Shown: in pieces, positions 1 through 12,402 of the stretch
Position numbering within the stretch: the first letter of the stretch is position 1
Layout: every line of letters starts with the position of its first letter
Origin: Azadirachta indica
Taxonomy: Eukaryota; Streptophyta; Magnoliopsida; Sapindales; Meliaceae
Length of the DNA stretch: 64,000 bases
Assembly: GCA_022749755.1 (NCBI GenBank)
Contig: CM040450.1
Location: 3,896,913 to 3,960,912, forward strand
Direction of reading: 5' to 3'
Position numbers and translations under genes: made by a program
Notes under the pieces: generated by a model
Database searches by the model: none
What the model saw: only the letters and a program-made list of their open reading frames with translations
What the model was told of the DNA's origin: nothing

Positions 1-425
1 TTGTGTTCAATCTCTTGAACGCTTATCTGCAATCCAGGTGGGTTTCTCATTACAAAAATTACCAAGGTGATGATGCGAACTTGTTTTGGTGGCGATTTCT
101 GATTGGTTTGGCGATTTTCTTCGTTGGTATGTGGGTGAATATTTGGTCCGATAAAGTTTTGGTGGGGTTAAAGAAGCAAGGTGGGGGATATAAAGTACCG
201 AGAGGAGGATGGTTTGAGCTTGTGAGCTGTCCCAATTATTTCGGCGAAATTTTGGAGTGGTTTGGGTGGGCTGTGATGACGTGGTCTTCGGCTGGTTTTG
301 CATTTTTTGTTTATACGTGTGCCAACTTGGTGCCTAGGGCGGTTGGGCATCATCGGTGGTATTTGGAGAAGTTTGCTGAGAATTATCCTAAGAATAGAAA
401 AGCTGTTATCCCATTTCTGTATTAG
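1..425 (+). CDS. DET2: Steroid 5-alpha-reductase DET2, C-terminal part (5' end outside window)
   Basis: Partial gene; the reading frame is open to the left edge (first full codon at base 3) and stops at 423-425. The 140 visible residues match the C-terminal half of plant 3-oxo-5-alpha-steroid 4-dehydrogenase: an RWVSHY motif, a PRGGWFELVSCPNYFGE block, and a terminal AVIPF-LY ending. Hydrophobic segments fit the membrane-bound reductase fold. In Arabidopsis DET2 carries out the NADPH-dependent 5-alpha reduction in brassinosteroid synthesis at the ER. The full protein is about 260 residues, so roughly 120 are missing upstream. The next gene converges from the other strand, so the two 3' ends face each other. 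Confidence 0.95.
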   Translation, partial: VFNLLNAYLQSRWVSHYKNYQGDDANLFWWRFLIGLAIFFVGMWVNIWSDKVLVGLKKQGGGYKVPRGGWFELVSCPNYFGEILEWFGWAVMTWSSAGFAFFVYTCANLVPRAVGHHRWYLEKFAENYPKNRKAVIPFLY

Positions 426-1749
426 AGTATTGATTTTCTTTTCTCTTCTTTGATGTTTTTTTGGTTTCTGCTATTGGAGTGTGTGTTTATTTATGTAATC
501 CTTAATCTTGGATCGACAGAATAGTCATCGAAAGGACCGCCTCAGCTCATGATTTTCTAATTTTAGTTTTTGTTCATATTTAATGGTGGAATATCACAAA
601 CAAAAACCAATGATGCTAACACCTTTTACCCATTAAAACAGATGAGGCGGTTTCTACTGAGTCCTACCAACATCGCTAAAACAATTGTGTTCAGAAAACA
701 CTATAATATAAATCCTCTGCTGAAGTCTCTAGGTACCTGGATTAGCTCGTTCAGTCTCAGTTATTATTTTATCTTAAATGATTTTTTTTTTCTTGTTACT
801 GCGGTAGCTAGTGATTAATAGCACGGTAGTTGATATTTGTTCATTAAAATATTCGCTTGATGCTATCTGTAATTTGAAATGCATTCACAACCCTCAGAAA
901 AATAAATCCTCTACAAGTAGCGACATCACTGCATTCCTAATTTCAAACATGTGTTAAAAAAAATAAAAAATTAAAGCTTAAATCATAAAACCAATGATAC
1001 AAAAAAAATAGGTTTCATATGCGGCAACAAGTGATAAATAACCAATCAGCAAAAGACCAGTGTTATTCTTGATATTTGGAAGCATGTTAATAGCTTCCCC
1101 TTGCACTCAAATATTCTATACAGTACAGTGTTCTTTATCTATCAATAGAACCAGGCGGTCCAGGCCAAATTCTATGAAAATAAATAAAGGATAAAACAAA
1201 CAACCAGGAAACTGATAAATTAGTTAAACCTAATTCAAAATATTAAGCAACAGTTCCAGCTATGACAAAGAACATGGAGCAGATATGTGTGCAACTCTTT
1301 CACGTTTCTGTAACTGCAAAAAACTTGTGCAACTAGCAAAGGTGATCGAGCAGCGGCAGAATCAAGGCACAAGGTTGAAGTATATCCTCTATGGAAGACC
1401 GCAATGTAGCTCTAAGCGCTTGATCGAACACCACCATCTGCTCTGTTTTGTATCATCCCAGTAACATACTGATACAAAAAAAAAAAGGCTGCAGAATACG
1501 ATAAAATATAAATTAAATTAACAATTAAGCCAAACCATTCATATCAACAGATGCGAACATGCTGCTCTATTTACTAAAGGTCAAAGAAATCAAATCCTGA
1601 CAACTGACATTCTAAGCTGCCAAGTGACTATGAAAGGACCCTCCTACTGAAAAAAGAACAATATTCCAACCATTCCGAATAGAAATTATGTATAGAAGTT
1701 CAAATTATAAATCAGAGATTCATGTGTGATGAGAAGATAAAAACTTACA
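426..1749. other. Convergent 3' region of DET2 and CAC3
   Basis: No coding region. It holds the DET2 3' UTR and, on the minus strand, the 3' end of CAC3. A consensus donor (minus strand, GTAAGT at about 1748) starts one base after the CAC3 stop codon, and a plausible acceptor preceded by a pyrimidine tract lies near 1470 (TTTGTATCAG). The CAC3 3' UTR is therefore probably spliced. The short open frame at 570-818 has no recognisable content. Confidence 0.5.
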
Positions 1750-4700
1750 CTATGCGAAGCTACGGTTTGCACCCACATTAATCTCTACTCTTGATTCATC
1801 ATACTTGGATCTGTCATATTCATTCTTCAAACTTCCATCTAATCCCCCAGGGGATTTTGTACCTTCAGAGATCACTGCCATCAGCTCTTCATGCTTATTC
1901 TTTAATTCGGAGGAATTTATAGCCTCTGAAAGCCTTTGCTTAATTTGTTGCTCTAGAGCCTCAATCTTGTGTTTTGATGCCACATCAGGTGTCTTTCCTG
2001 CCTTCGCTATCTCCAATTTAAGCAATTCAATCATGTCCTTCAGTTCTGATGAGTTGGCGATATCTTCAATTTTCTTGTTAATTTCTTCATTCAAGTTCTC
2101 CATCTTACCCCTAAAGTTTGAAAATGAAGTCTGCTCACTGAGCTCTTTTGCCTTCAATTTTACAGCCTCAACATCCAAGCCCAGGGACTTAAGAACATTA
2201 ATTAGTTCTGATTCTATCTCTTTCTTCATCTTCACAATTTTCTCCTTCAGTTCTTCATCTAGGTCATGAAAGTTGGACAATCCAGAGTCTCGAACTTCAG
2301 CCTCTAGTGCTTCCACCTTCTCCTTAATATCGGGCCGAGACAAGACTTCATTGAACTTTTTATTGATTTCCTGCTTCAACGTAACAGCCTTATGTTTCTT
2401 TTCTGATAGACTCTTGGCTTTAGCAAACTCATTCAACATGTCAAGCTTATACTTCAAGCTACCATAATTAGGAGCCGCTGCCAGGCGTTGGTTGAACTCA
2501 GTTTTAAGCTTTGTAATCTTGTCCATTAGAACTGGATGCATAGGTTGGTCCTGAGAATTTGCTCTTAAAAATTCCTCGCGCAGTGCCGCAAACCTGTCCT
2601 GCAAGCCCATGGCTTTAGCTGCCTCAGAGAACTCATGATCAATCTCTCTCTTCAGTTTCTCTATCATTGCATTCAGAGCCATATCTGATGGTGTAGATGA
2701 ATCCTTAGCTTTCAAAATTTGCTGTTTCAGTTTTTCAACCTCACCCTCCAACTCCTCATTTGAAGTCTTGCCAGCAACAGGTTCATCTTTCTTTTTCATG
2801 TTGAATTTTTTTGTAGGATCAACTGGGATTCCTTCTTGGAACCCACCAATTTTTCGGAACTTAAGCATGCGGTGCTTTAGTAGCTCTTGTGTCTCCATTT
2901 TCACAAGTTCCTGCAAGAACCAAAGCTTTGCACCTTAAAAAGTAATTGGATAGAGTTTTATTCTTAAAGAAGAACTAACATTGGTGCCACTCACATCCAT
3001 TGTTTCATTTATAGCAATTTTTATCTGCTGTGAAGTCCAAGATGGATCCGCATGTGCACCTCCCAATGGCTCCTGTGTGGATAAGGAAAAAAATTTAAGA
3101 TGCCATAGATAATATCATAGAAGGTCTGAAAGAAAAAATGACAAATCTTATCCACTGTGACAGCATCAAGGAAAAATGACAGAATATGACATTGTAGTCA
3201 AATGTCAAATACAGAAACGAAATGCAAAAGTCATAGTTACTGTCTAATAAGTTAGCCATGTTTACTCTAAATTGCAGTATGGAACAATAATAAAAACTTT
3301 TGTCATTGTTTAGAGATACTAGATAAACCAAGAAGAGTATAAGAACATAAGACAAACGAAAAGGAACAAAAGTTTAGAGGACATAAGCATGGAGAGGTTT
3401 ATTACTGGGATAATGCCATCTGCAATTTGTAGCTTGCACAACTCTTTTGCAGTAATCTTCAGCTTCTCAGCTGCCTGCAGAGTAAAAAGCTTTCAGTGCT
3501 TATCCACAAATTAAATAGTCACTCACTGATAAGCGAACATTAGTGCGTATCCACCTTTGGAGCAGCTTTGGCAGATTTCCATAATATAGCTGCACATGCT
3601 TCTGGACTGTACCAAAATAAAGAGATGAAATCAGAGAATAATGAGACAACAGATAAAACCGATCCACAGAAATATAATAAAGAAAGGTGGAAATCAAATT
3701 CATCTAGCAATAAAATAACAAATGGAACCTACAGTGGATATTATAATATCAGTCACTCTATGCCAAGTCAGAATCTACACAGTTGATCTTAAAAAAGCCA
3801 AAGACCAAAGAGAATGATAATTGAAGCATTTCCATTGTGCAATTAACGAAAGGAAACACGAGATTGTTGATTCCTTACCCTAATTTAGCATAACCCAACA
3901 ACTTTTTATCCAATTCAGTTTGTAGTCAAGACAGAGATAAATAATGTTGTGAGTATAATAGAAGACTACAACCACATAGCTAAGTTTTGGATTGCAGAAC
4001 TGCCCAAGTGCTCACAATTCACACTAGGATATAGGAAATGCATTAAATATGTTTCTCCATTGATCTATAATGCTGTCAACCTGATGATCCTTATGTTGAA
4101 TAGGTATGCCTAGTAATCTACCATATTTCTAAACAATGTTCAAAGTTGGTAGTAATGTCGTGAGCATATGCCATAAACCCATTCCTCCTCCACAGCTGTG
4201 AGGATTAATCTAAATAAACTCGAAAAAGAAAGAATGCTTGTTTGAGACTCCACAGCAGAAGTGAATTACATTAAGATTTTAAAAAGAAAAGGCAAAGCCA
4301 CTGAAATTAAATCACCTGGCAACATAAAAAACTGCATTTTCAAGCATCAATAATTTATTAGCACAGCCAATGGCCAGAGCACCACCGGAGCCACCTTCCC
4401 CAATAACAATGGAAATAATTGGTACCTTAAGACCAAACATCGTCCTTAAATTGTGAGCAATGGCTTCACCCTGCATGCATTTATAGCAAATAAATCACTT
4501 ATGCCATCAATGCGAGGAAGCCATCTAAATTTGGAAAACTATTATGCACATACTTGGCCCAGTTCTTCAGATTTTGGGTCGGCAAAAGCCCCAGGTGTGT
4601 CAATGAACGTAACTATAGGGAATCCATGGTGATCTGCGTAATACATCATGCGCAGAGCCTTACGGTAACTGTTTAAATATGATTAGCATAATGACTTGAT

Positions 4701-6628
4701 CAGAAGTTCTGGTTCTTTTCTAAAAAATCATGAAAATATGGAGATGATTATAAACCACAGAATTCTTATTGGACATACCCATGAGGAGTTGGCATTCCAA
4801 AGTTTCGCTGAATGTTCTCTTTCGTGTTTCTACCCTTTTGGTGACCCATAAACATGTATCTTCTACCATCAATGGTTCCTATACCTGTTACTATAGCAGG
4901 ATCATCATACCCCGCTCGATCTCCGTGAAGCTCCACAAACTGCACATAAGGGAATATGGAAGAGATTTATTAAGGATTTGTATTTGTGTAAAAACAAAAG
5001 CGAAGGCCTCAATAAAGAGGATATGAATTATGTAAAATTCTGACAGTGAAAGAGACTATGATCAGCAAACCTTCTCGGTAATGTTAAATACATGATCAAG
5101 GAAAGTAGGTCTGTTAGGATGCCGAGCAATATTCACACGTTGTATAGGGGTCAGATGCGTATATAAATCCTTTAGAGCCTGAAATCAATAATGGTAATCT
5201 GTGAGAAGAATTTGGAAGCAGAAACTGTCCGAATTGACATCTAAAAAATTGTAGATAAGCACCAAGATCTTATAAGCATTTGAAAAGAAACATTCATAAA
5301 CACAGGAGCTGAGGCCTTGAAAGCAAGTCTCATGCTTATTCAGTCAGCTTTATCCCTATCCATGCAGCAAAAGTGCAATGGACAGTGATTGCATCAATCA
5401 TCTTTGCTTAATATGTAGCATCTGTCAATTGCCCAATGCCGTATGCAGCTCGCAACAAGAAAAATGTTCTGCACTACCAGGCTATGGGGAAAAAAAAGGT
5501 AGGATTATATGAAGGAAATTATGTAAACCAAATCTTGATGGAAAACCCCCGTTGCCTAGTTATTAGAAAAATGTTTGCATCATTCAGTTCCATAGAAACT
5601 AAAATCACATAGTTAAGAAGTGCAGAGCAGAGGATAAGCAATTTTCACTCAGTTTCAGAGATTTCATAAATGTTAGCTTCAGATTTTCCCAATAATTTGT
5701 GAGTACATTACTAACATTTTAGAGTTCATATATCAAGGATGACAGCAGAAACCCCTAGGCAATAAAAAGCGTGAGGAGATTAAATAAGGGCAGTTTCCCC
5801 AAGCTACAATGACCACTACAGGACACCACCTAACCAAAAATCTGAACTGTTGGATTTTGGAGCACATTCATATGTATCAACTTGAATTAACTGCATAAAT
5901 GTTCCTTGTGGTCAGTATCTTGTATTTTTCATTAATTATGTCCAAACTATTTTCACCAACTGATAACCCAAAACTTCACTAGCAATTCATTAACAACAAA
6001 TGGAAAAGCCAATGCAAAGTTTTCAATAAGGTGCCAAGACAGTCTGAATTAACATCAGTACAAACAAGAACACGAGGTGCAAAATTCAGCTTCAGCACAC
6101 TTAAACAATGAGGCATCGTCCAACTATGTTTATGAATTGAACCTGTTGATACTTATTTTCCAATGATACAATCTGATCACTGAAGTCCAAACCAGTCTCA
6201 TTTGCCATCTTCCGCACCTGCACTCAACAAAATCATAAAATTAAATCAAACAATTAAACAGTCACTCGAATCAACAATTAACATCTACACCATAAGAAAT
6301 TTACGTCAATGATCTTCTTTTCAAGCGCAACAAGCGGCTTCTCAAAATCCAAAGTAACAGGCTTTTGCTTCTCCTTCAATGGCTTGAAATGTGAGAGATG
6401 AGTAAGGACTCCGCCTTTCACGTTGGGATCAGCATCATCAGGCCAGGGATACTCGTGCTTCTTCACTTTCCTAAGCTTTGCAGTCACAGAAAATCCCCTC
6501 CTGTTACTGCCAAACCGCGCCCTTCCTAGGGCTTTTAACGGAATACCATTTACACCGTTTTTGGAGCTCCGAAAAAGATCCGAAGGAGTTCCGGTGAATG
6601 CAACTGAGGAATGAGAGATTGTAGACAT
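1750..6628 (-). CDS. CAC3: Acetyl-CoA carboxylase carboxyltransferase subunit alpha, plastid
   Basis: Ten coding exons on the minus strand: 6628-6305, 6217-6143, 5178-5071, 4939-4779, 4668-4554, 4470-4316, 3606-3555, 3474-3406, 3072-2995, 2910-1750. All junctions are GT-AG and the frame closes to 765 residues (Arabidopsis CAC3 is 769). I chose ATG 6628, which starts the family-like MSTISHSS transit peptide; the upstream in-frame ATG at 6664 would add 12 residues unlike the family. The alpha subunit pairs with plastid-encoded AccD to move carboxyl groups from biotin to acetyl-CoA, the first committed step of plastid fatty acid synthesis. The GEGGSGGA oxyanion-type motif lies near residues 285-292. 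Residues from about 380 onward, nearly half the protein, form the plant-specific Lys/Glu-rich coiled-coil extension. Confidence 0.97.
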
Positions 6629-6686
6629 TCTCCAAATCGACAAATCAGTTCCTTCCAACTCCAACCAAACTCAACTTTCAGTTTAG

Positions 6687-6957
6687 CTATAAAGAAATCA
6701 AAACTTCAAAACAAAACAAAATAAATTTTTAAAAATAAATTAATTTTTCACTTAAATAAATAACTGCTAATAGAATTACTAGTAAACTTAGTTCCGCTCA
6801 GATTTAACATTTTCAATCAATCAAACACAGCATTGTGCAAAAATTCCAAAATTTTCTAATTCCAACTATTTCCACACCATTTTTTTCGCGAGAAACAAAC
6901 AAGCAAAACTTGAAACATAAATTTCAAATAATAAGCTCAAATTGCGACAAAACTTAC
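6687..6957 (-). other. CAC3: Predicted 5' UTR intron of CAC3
   Basis: On the minus strand a consensus donor (CCG|GTAAGT) sits at 6957 and a pyrimidine-rich acceptor (TTTATAG) ends at 6687, about 60 bases before the start codon. It suggests a non-coding first exon from about 7080 to 6958. No transcript data are available, so this rests on splice signals only. Confidence 0.55.
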
Positions 6958-8520
6958 CGGAAAGTGAAAGAATTTGAGATCTCTAAAGAGAGGAAGTCGA
7001 AAGAGGAATAGTAAACTTTTATGAAATAGAAACACGAGAGTGCAGATGGCGACTATTATTAAGCAATGAGAGAGAGAAGATCAAAGCATCGTGGAGGTCG
7101 TCAAAAAAAGAAAAATTAAAAAAAAAAATTCTGAGGGGAGAGAGTTCTGCGTTTTGCGTTTTAGTGTGTCGATACTTCTTATGTGAACTAGAATAATAGC
7201 ATTCGAGTCCTTAAATGTCTAAAAGTTTTCAAATAAAAGTATAAGTGTATGTTTATATTAAATAGGTCCACAGCTTCTAATGAAATGACCAAATTATTCA
7301 ATCATACTGAGTTCTCCCAGCCAACGTCGAAGGGTATTTCAGTTATTTCAATCGAGATCAAGGATCTAGTTTGTACAAACGAAAAATCTCTTGTGTTTAT
7401 TTGATAAATCATTTAAATGGGAGCCGTTTGTCATAACCAAAAGTGGAAGTGACGGACCTATGCTTATAATGAGCCAGCTTTTTTCGGTTTGGCCGTTAAC
7501 ACTCGCCTTTATGTTAACTCTCGCTACCTGGCAACGTGTGAAGCTTAAGATTTGCACGTGTGATCGTCTCGATGGCTTCAATGATCACTCTCCTAGGTCT
7601 CGACTCCGTGCGACAATGTACACTTGGGTCACTTCGAAATCTCTAAGTTTATGTTCCAACTTTCCGTTTTTGTTTAATAAAGCATACTAGTTAATCAATC
7701 AAATTTTCTAATAATCATTAAAAAGAAAGGAAACTTTTCATGTAATATGTGCCACACGTTGATAACAAATCGGCATGCCACCTCTGTGGTTGGTAGAAAT
7801 TCGTTGTAATCACTCTTACTTTCACTTAACGAATTATCTTTATGTGTGCAATCTTTTAAATTTTAATTGAAAATTATAAATTGTAAATGTAATATCCAAA
7901 AAAAATTACTATCAATTTAATTATTTAAACTTAGACATCAATTATACACTGTAGTTATCTTATTTGTGGTCTCGCGCATGAAATGGACCAAGATTAGCGA
8001 GGAACAAATCATGGTCTCCAAGATAATAGGAGGTGATTTTAATTTGATTTCTATTCGCGAACTTTCGTATCAATCAGTGCTTTAATCAGAAAAATGATGA
8101 GGTTGGGTTAGGTTAGGTTTGGTGGCTTGCCGACTGATTTTATTGTTGTACAAAATAGTCAAATTGTAACTACACGTTCATAGGTTTCTCTATTTTAGTC
8201 GGCCAGGTCAGAATTAAATAACGCACCGCGAAATACGCCAGGGGATCACGTGCCGGCGCTTTGATGATACGGTGACGTTTTGTAGACGAACTCTTTTGTG
8301 GCGGAAACAAATGACAAAAACTGTTTATTTTCACTTCGACGGTTCGAACTCGGGTTCTTCCGGGTAACAGATGACAGAGATGAACTGAAATTTGAAATTC
8401 TAAACGACGTCGTTCAACCGCACGTACGGCGTAACCTTCCTGGCCTTATCTGAGGCCCATTCTCTATTTGTTCACTTCGCAGTCGTCCTTGCTTGCTTTA
8501 CCTCCCTCGGGTGTACATTC
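6958..8520. promoter_or_regulatory. Divergent promoter region of CAC3 and the OTU protease gene
   Basis: About 1.5 kb between two divergently transcribed genes. The short open frames at 7366-7690 overlap on both strands and resemble nothing known. A G-box (CACGTG) lies within GATCACGTGCC near 8247. The 200 bases before the OTU start are richer in G and C than their surroundings, as expected of a promoter and 5' UTR. No RNA gene was seen. Confidence 0.45.
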
Positions 8521-11358
8521 ATGGCGGACAAGCCTTCTAATGGTACTGTAAATTTGGTTTTTTCTGCAGAAAACTTACTCGAGGCCGCGTTTGGCTGACG
8601 ATATAGCTGCTTCGATTGACATTTTTGTTTGTTTAATTCACTCTATTAGCTACCAAACAGAGCATCATTTAAGCAAGCCTTTCTTTTTTTAACTTGTTCT
8701 CTTAACTAATGCAGAGAGTATTCTTGAGCAGTTGAGACTTGGAATTGCGAAGTTCGAGCTAGTCTCTACGCCTGTTGCTTCGATTTCTATTCCAAACTCC
8801 GAACCATGTAGCACAGCGTTCCATAGAGAAAATAACCATTTATTCTTCGCTAGAATTGCACCACCACTGTGAGTTTTCTTTTTCACCCTTATGAAGCGTT
8901 CATAAATTTGTTGCAATTGAGCTGCTGCGCCACGTTGCTGCTAAAATTCATAGTCACAAGCTTGCTCGCATTATCATGTAATTTCGTGAAATTGCTTCGG
9001 TTAATTTCACGAAGCTTGATCTTACGTGCCATGAGTATCATATAATAAGTGGGAATAAGTGAAGCTCTGAAATTTGATCCAAAAATTGAAATGAAGCTTT
9101 TCTCAGTTTTAATCTGTGACATGTCCCTTCATTAGTTTATTTTGTTTATTAGAGGCGGAGGATCACCAGCAATGAAAAAGGTCGAGCGTTATTCAGTTCA
9201 GAGAGTTACTGGGGATGGACGCTGTATGTTCAGAGCATTGGTACATTTCCTTTTTCAATTTATTCCATTCATAGATCCTCAGATGTAATTATTTCAGAAA
9301 GTCATTTTGTTGATTTAGTAGCTTTTAAGATTTGAAAATTATAAAAATAATTTAAATCATACCTCAAAAATATGTTATTGTTGCCTAGTGAACTGACACC
9401 TAATTGATGAAATTAGGTCAAAGGGATGGCTTTAAACAAAGGTATCGCTCTTAGCTCCCGGGAGGAGAGAGAGGATGCAGGTATGATGCATATTTATGTT
9501 TATATGGCTCCATGTGAATATTAATCATATTCAATCCTAGCAGATCCTTTACAACGATACTTCTATGGGAATTTCATTTATATCTTTTAAGTGTACGTGT
9601 CTATTGGCAGTTAGGGATTTACCATTAGATGAGATTGCTAAAGATTATTTTTTCTTTCTAAAAATCTTATCTAACTCAGCAGCAGTTGTCTTGAAAGGAA
9701 GAAATGTGGCAATTTAGCAATCTTTTCTCTCAGGCAAGGCTTGTGTAGTAGGGCGGCTTCTATTTGTATTTAATAAGTTTAAGTTTTTAATCTATTTAAT
9801 TTTGGTGAGAAACTTCAGCCATCAGAATGATTATGTCTACTTTTTATGTTTTTTTGGTTTGTTCTAAGAGGGTATCTATATCAAATTGGTGTAAGTTATC
9901 AGTATGTAGCTTCACTGTGGTTTTGCAACTGTAGATGAATTACGAATGGCTGTAAAGGAGGTTATATGTGAGAGTGGCAACGAACGCCAGCAGTATGAAG
10001 AAGCATTAATTGCAATTACAGTTGACGAGTCTTTGAAACGGTAAGTCTCTATTGTCTTGTTCTTGGTATTCTGAAGTATGCTTTAGCATGTGGCTGTATC
10101 TTGAATATATTGAACATATTAATATATGTCTTCTGCAGTTACTGCCAACGCATTGAAAGATCTGATTTCTGGGGAGGGGAGTCAGAACTACTGGTTAGTG
10201 CTTGTTTAATGTATATTTGCTTGATTTCTTCCTTCATCAGTGATGACAATAACTTTTTTGGTAATTGTTTAAGAAACTTGCAGAAGTGTAATATATGAAG
10301 CAAGATTGAACATCTAGAGCTGGCATTTGGCTGTCTAATATGATTATGACTTGTGTTCATTTTTTCAGTCATTGACCTTTGGTAAATTTGCTCTGAGGTG
10401 ATTTATGCATGCCTTCCAATTTTGGGGCTATTGCGGTCAATATTTTCTACCAAATGCTGAATAATCTGACTTGTCATGTTTGATAAAGCTTCTATATGTA
10501 CCTCTTTGGCCCATTAACATGAATAACTCCTTGGCTGACGTTGATGCATTGAATCTCTTTTGTGATTTCCACATACATGGGGCAGGTATTAGGCAATTAT
10601 CTGTATTTGTTTCTTTTGTTGATTTAGTTAGAGGGAATGGCTGCCATTGGAGTTTTAATTTGCTTTATCTATTAAGCAATCTGTGGTTGTCATCTCTGTA
10701 TTTCTATACCTCTTCCTTTTTGTTTGCATATATATGTACTTATGTGCTATTATATACACTCCTATGTGAGACACCACGTGCTGAACACTGACTGCGAATT
10801 TCGCACCAGGTGTTGTCAAAATTGTGTAATCAGCCGATCATCATTTACATACCAGAGCATGAGGTATGTGAGGTTTCCAAAATTTGATTTGTTATTTTAC
10901 TTGCCTTAGTTCAGTTTGACCTGCTCAGTGTCCGCTGACTTTTCCATTTTCTTTAAAAAAAATTGTCTTAATTAAACTACCACATTGGCTATAAGAAGAG
11001 TATAGGTTATTGGAGATTTTGATTGGCTGATTGGATGATGTTTAGCTGACTGTAGTTGAGTTTTGCTTGTTCTGTTGCAAGCATCTACATTATACGTTAA
11101 AGAGCAAGAGAACAAATTGATTCTTTGTGAACTTTCTACTCTTTAGGTTGCCTTTATTTTATAATCTCTCTGCTAGATTTCTAAGATGGAAGTATTCTTG
11201 TCTATTTATTGCAGCATAAAAGGGGTGGTGTGGGCTCTGGTTTTATCCCGATCGCAGAGTATGGAGCTGAGTTTCGCAGAGCCTTAAGAAGTGGAAAGCC
11301 AAGGAAAGTTGTGAGGCTTCTGTACAGTGGTAGAAACCATTATGATTTGCTCATCTGA
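8521..11358 (+). CDS. OTU-domain cysteine protease (deubiquitinase)
   Basis: Eight exons: 8521-8542, 8715-8868, 9153-9240, 9417-9480, 9935-10040, 10139-10193, 10810-10863, 11215-11358, giving 228 residues with all junctions in frame. The OTU catalytic triad is visible: Asp80 and Cys83 in GDGRCMFRAL, and His223 in the C-terminal SGRNHYDLL. The conserved YCQRI--SDFWGGESELLVLSKL block lies between them. The closest family I recognise is the short plant OTU group that includes Arabidopsis At2g38025. OTU proteases cleave ubiquitin chains; the linkage preference cannot be read here. The first exon has only 22 bases, so the start depends on splicing. A Josephin deubiquitinase follows 1 kb downstream on the same strand. 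Confidence 0.93.
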
Positions 11359-12402
11359 AATTTTCTCATCTGAGAAGCAAGTTAAATGGTTATACTTGCT
11401 CAAAACAGAAGTTATCCCATTTTCTATTTGTATTTAAAAGGTGTAGAATTTTTTCTTGGTACCTGTGACTGAAATCATGATGCAGTTCTTTAATTTGCTA
11501 AAGGAAAGAAACAATAAAAACATATTCTTTCATCCGGAAGACTTGCAATCATGCATGCTGTCTGGTGCAGACCTGGATGTCTGTTATTAATTGTCTTCAT
11601 TGTATTACATTCTTCTTTCACATGTGATGGAAATTTGGTGTTCGGTAGCTGATGTGATACGCCTGACTGTCATATGAACTGCTTATGGTGATTAATTCTT
11701 TATCCATTTTTTGCATAAATCGGGTTAATTCTAAGCTAGAGCAAAGATTCGAAAAGCAAATTTCCGAATTCGAATACCCATTTGTTACATTTTGGTTCTC
11801 TCAGTGTTTAATAATATATTTGTAAGTATTGTATTTTCAAAATAATTTTTAAGACACATTTTTTATTAAGTAATGTCTACTAATTACCCACGTAATTTGT
11901 AATTCTATAACAATTAAATTCCGGAATCACGGAATACAACGGTAAACACGTTCCACAGTAGATCGTAGTAATTTTATTAAAAGTGCCTTATTTATCGATT
12001 TTATAATATTTTGCACTGTAAAATATTGAAAATGATTTTGCCTTTTTTTTTTTTTCTTTTCGAAAACGCACCATAAAAATTTAAAAAGGGAAAATGTTTA
12101 CAGAAACAGTGTGGAGGAAAAGCGATTTCTTCACTGCTTGCAAGTTGGCAAATCCAGAACCCTCTTTGCACGTTCTCAATGACTTATAACTTCTTCAAGT
12201 CACGCCAAGCAATAAAACCGATATTTATTATTATTTATTTTTGTATTTCAATTCTTTTCTCTCATCTTCGTCGCTTCACCGAAACTGAAAAACCTCTTAA
12301 ACGACACTCCGTTACAATCAAAACGGTGAACAAACATTCTAGGTTTTGACACTGTAATAAGGAGAGACAACTTTTGCTTTCTTGTTCGATTAAGAAAATA
12401 TA
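11359..12402 (+). other. OTU 3' UTR and Josephin promoter
   Basis: About 1 kb without coding content: the 3' UTR of the OTU gene, then AT-rich DNA, then the promoter and 5' UTR of the Josephin gene. A polypyrimidine run lies near 12045-12060. Minus-strand frames at 12248-12499 overlap the Josephin first exon and are shadows. Confidence 0.5.

Noticed and set aside
6629..6664. Upstream in-frame ATG of CAC3 at 6664
   Set aside because: It would add 12 residues not seen in the family; the ATG at 6628 starts the conserved transit peptide.
7366..7690. Overlapping open frames on both strands upstream of the OTU gene
   Set aside because: No motif, no splice context and no similarity; most likely chance frames in a promoter region.
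8330..8360. GGTTCGAACTC, tRNA-like B box in the OTU promoter
   Set aside because: Upstream sequence lacks an A box and acceptor-stem pairing.
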